DNA of 64,000 nt. Source: Martelella alba. Lineage in GTDB: Bacteria; Pseudomonadota; Gammaproteobacteria; Enterobacterales; Enterobacteriaceae. The DNA lies in assembly GCF_005217455.1 (NCBI RefSeq), contig NZ_SZPQ01000018.1, positions 62,001-126,000 of the forward strand. The letters are read 5' to 3'. The notes below the pieces were generated by a model. It was given only the letters and a program-made list of their open reading frames with translations. It was not told the origin of the DNA and ran no database searches. Made by a program: the position numbers and the translations under genes. This document shows positions 58,423 to 64,000 of this stretch, piece after piece. Within the stretch, counting starts at the first letter, position 1. Every line of letters begins with the position of its first letter.

Positions 58423-59481
58423 TCAGACTTTACGCAAATAGGGGGCGATAAGGGAAAGATCGGCCGGAGATAACCGATCGGCCGCCGTTTGCGCCTGATG
58501 CCAATAAGGATAGATCAACGGCAGGCGACTGACCGCGGACAACCGATGGACCTCGTCACTATTGAGGACCAAATTGGCGGCCGCCAGATTATCCTTTAAT
58601 TGTTCCTCGGTACGGGCGCCGATAATCACCGAACTGACCGCCGGTCGGCTTATAAGCCAGGCCAGCGCCACCTGCGCCGCCGAAACCCCTCTGGCTTCGG
58701 CGATATCCACCAGGACATCGATTATCTTGAACAACGCTTCCTGATTGTAGATTGGCGGCTCGTTCCATTCCTCCAGATGCCGGGTGCCGCTTTCGGGTTG
58801 GCGATCACGGCGGTATTTGCCCGACAGTAGGCCGCCAGCCAATGGACTCCAGATCAATACCCCCAATCCTTGATCCTGGGTGATGGGCAAAAGCTCGTAC
58901 TCGGCTTCACGGGATTGCAATGAATAATGTATCTGCTGACTGACCGGCCGGATCAGATTCAGCCGTTCCGACACGCCCAGGGTTTTCATCAAATGCCAAC
59001 CGGAAAAATTAGACACGCCGACATAACGCACCTTGCCGCTTTCCACCAGATGTTCCAGCGCATAAAGCGTTTCTTCCAGCGGCGTTAAGCCATCCCACTC
59101 ATGCAACTGGTAAAGATCGATATAATCGGTTTTCAGCCTTTTGAGGCTCGCTTCGCAGGCGCGAATCAAATGATGGCGGGATGAGCCGCAATCGTTGGGG
59201 CCGGTGCCCATGGGAAAACGGGCCTTGGAGGCTATCAGCACTGCATGGCGCTTTTCTTTCAGGACTTCGCCGAGGATTTCCTCCGACGCACCCTGAGAGT
59301 AAACATCGGCGGTGTCGAACAAGTTGATCCCCGCGTCGAGACAAATAGCCAGTTGGCGGCGGGCTTCCGCCACGCCGGTATCGCCAACCTTGGCGAATTT
59401 GCCTTTGCCGCCGAACGTCATGGTGCCGAGACTCAATACCGATACTTTCAGGCCGGAACGGCCGAGCTGACGATATTCCAT
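58423..59481 (-). CDS. Aldo/keto reductase
   Basis: NADPH-dependent aldo/keto reductase. I use the ATG at 59481 (MEYRQLGRSGLKVSVLSLGTMTFGG) for 352 residues. The catalytic tetrad can be followed in NLFDTADVYSQG (Asp, Tyr), IASKARFPMG (Lys) and YQLHEWDG (His). The C-terminal cofactor site is SSVIIGARTEEQLKDN. The family is clear but the substrate is not, and I cannot assign a specific E. coli gene. ydfG follows 65 bases downstream on the same strand. Confidence 0.88.
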   Translation of the reverse strand: MEYRQLGRSGLKVSVLSLGTMTFGGKGKFAKVGDTGVAEARRQLAICLDAGINLFDTADVYSQGASEEILGEVLKEKRHAVLIASKARFPMGTGPNDCGSSRHHLIRACEASLKRLKTDYIDLYQLHEWDGLTPLEETLYALEHLVESGKVRYVGVSNFSGWHLMKTLGVSERLNLIRPVSQQIHYSLQSREAEYELLPITQDQGLGVLIWSPLAGGLLSGKYRRDRQPESGTRHLEEWNEPPIYNQEALFKIIDVLVDIAEARGVSAAQVALAWLISRPAVSSVIIGARTEEQLKDNLAAANLVLNSDEVHRLSAVSRLPLIYPYWHQAQTAADRLSPADLSLIAPYLRKV

Positions 59482-59948
59482 ATGGATTCTCCAAGCATGA
59501 GTACTTTGGTATTCCCTGCCGCGCAAGGCCGTCCGCGGGTAGACCGCAAGTCACGCAAGGCGGTGGTTCGGACGGCGTAACCGGTTAACGGCAGGGCATT
59601 TATATTGCGCGATGTGTCGATTGAATGCGCGGAGTTATCATTCCGCTGATTGTCAACACGGGCAGGTGACGATTATGGCGCACGAAAATGGATGAAACGC
59701 CATACAAAATACAATGAAAATGGCGCAAAGGCGAGTGCCGCTTTGCGGCATGACCGGGCCAGCCGCAATGACGTCTGTGGATAACGTGTGGATTGTTGAT
59801 AAAACGATCGCAAAGCGTATAAAAGATCCGCAACCTGTTGAAACGGCAACCCGGATCCCAATCGATCCGCCTGCGGTTTTCATCACGATGCCGATCCAAG
59901 GACTCTCAGCCGCACAAAGCGCTGTGCGACCGAGAGGGGCCGGCGAAA
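59482..59948. other. 467-base gap between aldo/keto reductase and autotransporter
   Basis: No gene recognised; open frames here have no known product. It contains one perfect DnaA box, TTATCCACA on the minus strand (59776-59784), with a second TGTGGAT nearby at 59788-59794. A short inverted repeat CACAAAGCGCTGTG lies at about 59916-59929 near the autotransporter stop. Confidence 0.45.
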
Positions 59949-62900
59949 TTAGAATCGCACTTTCAAACCCAGGGTGCCGACGGTATCGCGATAGTCGCCG
60001 CCGCCGATGCGTTGTCCCACATTTCCCCAGACGGAGAGGTGAGGATTCAGTTGGCCTTCGTGACCTATTTTCAGTTCCGCCATATGTCGGCCGCCGTCCT
60101 GAACGAACCGGTCGCCGTCGATTTCCATGCCGAAACGCCGTGTAGAATGTATCCAGTGCGCTTCGACGAAGGGTTTGTAGCGGACGAAACCGGTTTCACC
60201 GCCCGCGCCGTTGAACTCAAGAGCGATCCGTCCACCGATGCGCGATTGCAGATTGCCGGCGCCATGCAAGGTCATGCGCTCAGCACCCTTGCCCTGGGGG
60301 GCCGTGCGTACACCCATCCAGGCCAGTTGCACTTGCGGCTGTAAATGCACGCTGAAATCGGCGTTTTGCCGCCACTGCCACTGATAGCCGGCTTCCAGGG
60401 TGCCGTTAAAGCCCCGGGAACGATAGCGCTCTTCTGCCAGCGTTTCGCCTTTCACCCGGTTATCGAACCAATTGTAATTCAGCGCACCGTCAAGATAGAT
60501 CCCTTGCCGCCCGCTATCCCGTTCGCGCCAAGTGGCATAGAGGCCAAGGGCATAACCATCCAGGCTACCGGTGGCGCGATAATCGCTCAGTTGCGCTTGG
60601 CTACGGTTGTGGCCTTGCGCGTGTCCCGCCATCAGTCCCAGATGAAAGCCTTCGCCGTTTTTGCCGCCCGCCGATAAAATTTCGCCGCCCAATTGCACCA
60701 GATGCCGGTAGGCGCGAGTAGAAATCTGTCCACCGGCCAGACGGACATCGTTGCGTCCACCCGCGGTACGCAGCCAGAGTGAAGAGCCCTCCGCGGCGTC
60801 CGGGTACGGCGAACCATATGGGTAGACCGGCTCGCCGATACGATCATGCATGCTGGTGAGAAACAGGCTGTTGGCCGCCGCCGAATTGGCCACATAGCTG
60901 CCCACTTCAGGCCGTAGCGCCTTGCGTCCGCCTGATGCCGCCGGGGCGGGCGGGACATATGACGGGCCCGGATCCGGCTCGGGATCCGAATCCGGCGTCA
61001 ATGGGGTATCTTCGGCAAGAGGCTCAGCTTGCAGTATAACCGTTTCATTGACCACAGGATCTTCCGACAAAAGACCATTCACTTGCGCCGGCTCAAGCAT
61101 CTGCCTGCTACGCGGCATAGGCAGGGGCGGTTCCTCTCCTGCGGCATCGCGGTGTTCCGCCGTCACCGGCGCATCGGCCTCTGACATCGCCGTGTCTTCA
61201 GCGACAACGAATACCGATGCCCCGCTCGCCGGCAACAGGGTCCGTCCGTCCGGCATGACGAAAGATTGGCTCGTTTCAGCTTGAATGCCGGTATCAGATC
61301 GGCGAGCGGCGTGATTTCCCCGACGCTGTTCAATACAAATCGATTCAGCGGATTGTGCCGGATTGTCTTTCGCGGGGGATTTAGGGGACAAAACGAATGA
61401 CGAATTCCGCATTTCCTCAGTTGGCGTTTTAGACGCGGCATGTTCACTGGCGAGATAGGTGTAGGTTCGCGCCGGTTTGGACGGAGGAATGTCCTTACGG
61501 GCCACAGCCGCCATGGGCGTAACCGATTCGTTTGGCGAATGGGCATCGGCCGGCCCCGGATACGGCATAACCGCCTCGGCGGGCGGCGCGCTTGGTAAAG
61601 GCGCGTCGGCCGCTCTTAAACTCGGCTCGAATGCCTCGGCGGGCGGCGCGCTCGGCAAAGGCGCATCGGACTTGCTGGGATTGGCCCACTTTTCCGTGAG
61701 GGCACCGGATACCCTGGAAGGGTTTTTCCTCAAGGTTTCCGGCATCAACGTTTCCGGGAATGTGGTCGTCAGCAACCAATCATTGCCTTGCTGAGTCAGA
61801 AAATAATCATAGGCGCCGGCGACCACGCGCTGATTAAGACGGAAGGTATCGGCGGGCAGCAATGTATCCGACAACACCTGAATGAGAGTAATGCCTTTGT
61901 CGGTTTTCGCCCCTTTGCCGCCATGGTTAGTCACCATGACCTGGCTGCTGCCGGTGGCCGTACCGCGAATGATTAATTTGTCGGCGGGGGTACGATCATC
62001 GCCCAGCTTGGCATCGAACATGATCAGGCTGCCCGGTTCGCCATGATAATTACCGTCGATGGTCAAGGTCCGGTACTGGCGCTTGGTGGAGTAACTTCGG
62101 TCAAAAAACAGATTGCCGGCATTATGCACGTTGCCTTTAACGGACCCATTGCCGCCGAAAAAGGCATCCTTGTCAATGCGCACACGATCGACGTTGAGCC
62201 GCGCGCCATTGACCAGGGTGAGATCACCTTGTTCGATCCAGGCTTTTTTCAAACTGACGCCGGCGCTGTTGCTACCGGATAACTCCCAGTTTCCCGGACC
62301 TATCTTATGTAAATCGGTAAAACCCTGCCGACCTTCCACCGTCGCGATCTTATCAAGGTGAAAGCCGCCGCCATGGGTATCGGCGTCGAATATCAGCACA
62401 TTATTCCGTCCGGCGGCCCCAATACTCCCCTCAAGGCGATAACCCGGCTCCAGAAAAAGATTGTTTTCGTCGCCATTGAATTTCACCGCATAGAGATTAC
62501 CCTTCAATTTACCCCTGAGGGAGAGGGAACAGCGATCCTGGGCTTCGATAGCAATGCCATTGGACTTGCCGCCGATTACCGTGCTGCTTTGGGAAACGAG
62601 AACACGGGAAGGACCGCTGACCAGTTTTATCCCGGCGCCATCCTGGCTGTTAACGGTACTTTTGACGAGATTGATTAATCCATTTTCAACAAATATACCC
62701 GCCGCGTTGTGGTCATGACTTCCTCCGTGAATATGCGCGTCATAAAGATTGACCATCGCGGAACCCGTGATGGCCAGACCATGACCGGCGTACTGTTGGG
62801 ACTCGTCAACGAAACCGTGGGCCTGTTTTTTACGATCGCCGCCGCTGATGGTACTTTGGTTTATTTCCAGCGCCAGCGGTTGCGGACCGCTGCCGATGAT

Positions 62901-63410
62901 AATGGGGTTTCTTTTGCTGTCGGAATTGAAGGCCAACTGGTAATCCTGCCACGTCCCCGGCGCACAGGTATTCGCCCGGCAAAAAATCCCCGCGCCGCCG
63001 ACGGAAGAACCCTGTTCAATCTTGTTGGCGGCCCGGGCTTCGCCACCCTTGAAATGGCTTTTATCTATAGTGACGTTGATAAGATCCTCGCTATAGGAAG
63101 CCAGGCCGTGGCCGCCGATCTTCCCCGTTCCGCCCTTGGCCCGTACCTGTAATAAAGAAACGACGCCTTGCAGCGGTTTGATGATAATTCCGTCGCCGCC
63201 GGCGATAATATCTCCGCCGGGCGCCGGCGCTCCCTTGTATTTTTCCTTGTTGCCGTCGATAAAAGTCAATATGCTTGTCGTGCCGCAGCTCGCTTTAAGG
63301 GAAGAATTGGGTCGATTGACGATATCCAACTCTTTATCATTGGCATAAACTGGATCTATGCCACCTATAAAAGTGACAATAGTACAAAAAACACTATTTA
63401 TTTTTCTCAT
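59949..63410 (-). CDS. Autotransporter (type Va secretion) with long proline-rich linker
   Basis: Surface or secreted protein of 1153 residues. Signal peptide about 1-23 (ending DPVYA). Passenger about 24-575: glycine-rich repeats of beta-helix type (GGAGIFCRANTCAPG, GHGLAITGSAMVNLYDAHIHGG, GAGIKLVSGPSRVLVSQSS) ending in a pertactin-like segment (GNWELSGSNSAGVSLKKAWI, GNYHGEPGSLIMFDAKLGDD). Linker about 580-835: low-complexity Pro/Ala/Glu, with DAPLPSAPPAEA twice. C-terminal 12-strand barrel about 836-1153 (SYVANSAAANSLFLTSMHDR, LWLRTAGG, final LKVRF). Several cysteines in the passenger are unusual. No passenger function can be named. Confidence 0.9.
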   Translation of the reverse strand: MRKINSVFCTIVTFIGGIDPVYANDKELDIVNRPNSSLKASCGTTSILTFIDGNKEKYKGAPAPGGDIIAGGDGIIIKPLQGVVSLLQVRAKGGTGKIGGHGLASYSEDLINVTIDKSHFKGGEARAANKIEQGSSVGGAGIFCRANTCAPGTWQDYQLAFNSDSKRNPIIIGSGPQPLALEINQSTISGGDRKKQAHGFVDESQQYAGHGLAITGSAMVNLYDAHIHGGSHDHNAAGIFVENGLINLVKSTVNSQDGAGIKLVSGPSRVLVSQSSTVIGGKSNGIAIEAQDRCSLSLRGKLKGNLYAVKFNGDENNLFLEPGYRLEGSIGAAGRNNVLIFDADTHGGGFHLDKIATVEGRQGFTDLHKIGPGNWELSGSNSAGVSLKKAWIEQGDLTLVNGARLNVDRVRIDKDAFFGGNGSVKGNVHNAGNLFFDRSYSTKRQYRTLTIDGNYHGEPGSLIMFDAKLGDDRTPADKLIIRGTATGSSQVMVTNHGGKGAKTDKGITLIQVLSDTLLPADTFRLNQRVVAGAYDYFLTQQGNDWLLTTTFPETLMPETLRKNPSRVSGALTEKWANPSKSDAPLPSAPPAEAFEPSLRAADAPLPSAPPAEAVMPYPGPADAHSPNESVTPMAAVARKDIPPSKPARTYTYLASEHAASKTPTEEMRNSSFVLSPKSPAKDNPAQSAESICIEQRRGNHAARRSDTGIQAETSQSFVMPDGRTLLPASGASVFVVAEDTAMSEADAPVTAEHRDAAGEEPPLPMPRSRQMLEPAQVNGLLSEDPVVNETVILQAEPLAEDTPLTPDSDPEPDPGPSYVPPAPAASGGRKALRPEVGSYVANSAAANSLFLTSMHDRIGEPVYPYGSPYPDAAEGSSLWLRTAGGRNDVRLAGGQISTRAYRHLVQLGGEILSAGGKNGEGFHLGLMAGHAQGHNRSQAQLSDYRATGSLDGYALGLYATWRERDSGRQGIYLDGALNYNWFDNRVKGETLAEERYRSRGFNGTLEAGYQWQWRQNADFSVHLQPQVQLAWMGVRTAPQGKGAERMTLHGAGNLQSRIGGRIALEFNGAGGETGFVRYKPFVEAHWIHSTRRFGMEIDGDRFVQDGGRHMAELKIGHEGQLNPHLSVWGNVGQRIGGGDYRDTVGTLGLKVRF
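61571..61670 (-). repeat. Short tandem repeat in autotransporter linker
   Basis: A unit of about 38 bases (plus strand starting GCCTCGGCGGGCGGCGCGCT) occurs near 61574 and 61634, 60 bases apart, and encodes DAPLPSAPPAEA twice. Such linker repeats can expand or contract. Confidence 0.75.
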
Positions 63411-63453
63411 GTTATCCTATCAATAAATATATTGATGTTTTACGCGTGGTCTA

Positions 63454-63627
63454 TGCTCTAAATACTTCGCGTTGCATCGCGGCGGCAAGCGAGCGATAAA
63501 TTCGTCAGAAGCGAATCTGGTTGAATCGCGGCGGCAAGTGAGCGAACCCCCAGGAACATCGATAACGCTGTGACTGGGATGAGCGAACACAGCCAACAAA
63601 GAGGCAACTTGAAGTATGGCGAGTATA
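63454..63627 (+). repeat. ERIC element with internal duplication
   Basis: Left end GCTCTAAATACTTCGCGTTG, right end AGGCAACTTGAAGTATGGCG then AGTATA, which are inverted repeats of each other. The core CCCCCAGGAACATCGATAAC then GCTGTGACTGGGATGAGCGA matches the ERIC core (CCCCAGGAGCTTACAT ... GTGACTGGGGTGAGCG). The block ATCGCGGCGGCAAG-GAGCGA occurs twice (63476-63494 and 63525-63544), so this copy carries an internal duplication of about 50 bases. Confidence 0.88.
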
Positions 63628-63917
63628 AAGTATAAATTTAATTATTAGTGTCTAATCCTTGTAATTGACTGACCGGCGTATTTTATCCAGACAGAAATAA
63701 AAAACAGCCCCAACCGTTATTATGTTTACGGTCCATTCAATATTTTTCACCCGGTGACATCCGGTGGCGAAAACAGGAATTTTTGCAGGATCAGGCAATG
63801 ATGAAGCAATAATGTTCTACCCGCGCCGCGTTATTTTCAGGCAAAGTAAATCGCCAAACTTAACATGCCAAGCAAGTCTTGCCTGTTTTTTATTCATCTG
63901 AATTGGGAGTGCCTTCT
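63628..63917. other. Leader region of the alcohol dehydrogenase gene
   Basis: AT-rich; no gene is seen. It must hold the promoter of the gene at 63918, but no hexamer pair stands out enough to call. CCGGTGACATCCGGTGG near 63750-63767 is a partial direct repeat of unknown meaning. Confidence 0.35.
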
Positions 63918-64000
63918 ATGTCTAGAGCGAAAGGTTATGCCGCACTGGCCGCCAAAGCCCCGCTGACCCCTTATGTTTTCGAACGCCGAGCGCCGAATGC
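63918..64000 (+). CDS. Zinc-dependent alcohol dehydrogenase (partial, N-terminus only)
   Basis: The first 27 codons read MSRAKGYAALAAKAPLTPYV then FERRAPN before the window ends. This opening (KGYAA-AAK-PL-P-FERRAP) is typical of NAD(P)-dependent alcohol dehydrogenases of the cinnamyl-alcohol/YahK-like class. A GGGAG lies 8-12 bases upstream of the ATG. The catalytic and zinc motifs are outside the window, so only the family can be suggested. Confidence 0.7.
   Translation, partial: MSRAKGYAALAAKAPLTPYVFERRAPN

Noticed and set aside
59714..60344. Plus-strand frames across the end of the autotransporter
   Set aside because: They overlap the conserved barrel coding region in reverse and have no known domains.

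Overview
This window is chromosomal DNA from a gamma-proteobacterium of the order Enterobacterales. Nearly every gene has a close Escherichia coli counterpart, and the gene order follows, with gaps, the E. coli terminus-region segment from suf to ynf/ydf. Clean operons, two tRNA-Val genes, tus with Ter sites, ERIC repeats and the absence of insertion sequences all fit a normal chromosome near the replication terminus. Several genes present in E. coli at these junctions are missing (for example sodB, lhr, ydhB/ydhC, dtpA and araD). Together with moderate GC this suggests a non-coli lineage of the order, perhaps near Sodalis/Biostraticola or the soft-rot genera; the genus assignment is a guess.

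Layout. 1-594: start of an MFS transporter. 1244-6864: complete sufABCDSE operon for Fe-S cluster assembly. 7072-10279: envelope genes ldtE and lpp, then pykF. 10850-11011: two tRNA-Val(GAC) genes. 11219-19545: mdtK, riboflavin synthase, cfa, purR, tiny ynhF, mepH, grxD, rnt, gloA. 19742-23983: ydhL, an ERIC-rich and AT-rich gap, slyA, slyB (with a PhoP box), anmK, mliC. 24042-27661: pdxH, tyrS, pdxY, gstA. 27825-34626: rsxABCDGE-nth electron-transport operon (with an ERIC between rsxA and rsxB), then cnu-ydgK.

34768-43108 is an L-arabinose island: araBA divergent from araFGH and araC, around a control region that mirrors the E. coli pBAD layout (CRP site, araI1, araI2, -35/-10). No araD is visible. 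43199-50915: ydgJ, a YfeH-type transporter, add, ydgA, manA and fumC. 50984-52045: tus with two Ter sites in the same orientation. 52167-59481: ynfM/ynfL, mlc, bioD2, ynfD, ynfB, ydfG and an aldo/keto reductase. 59949-63410: a large autotransporter with a long proline-rich linker, the most accessory-looking gene. A further ERIC and the start of an alcohol dehydrogenase close the window.

I found no CRISPR array, prophage, toxin-antitoxin pair, secretion-system cluster or other clearly new multi-gene system. The points most worth checking are the tandem Ter sites, the ERIC that supplies the rsxB start codon, the rearranged arabinose island with its conserved promoter grammar and missing araD, the autotransporter, and a perfect palindrome in the presumed sufA promoter.
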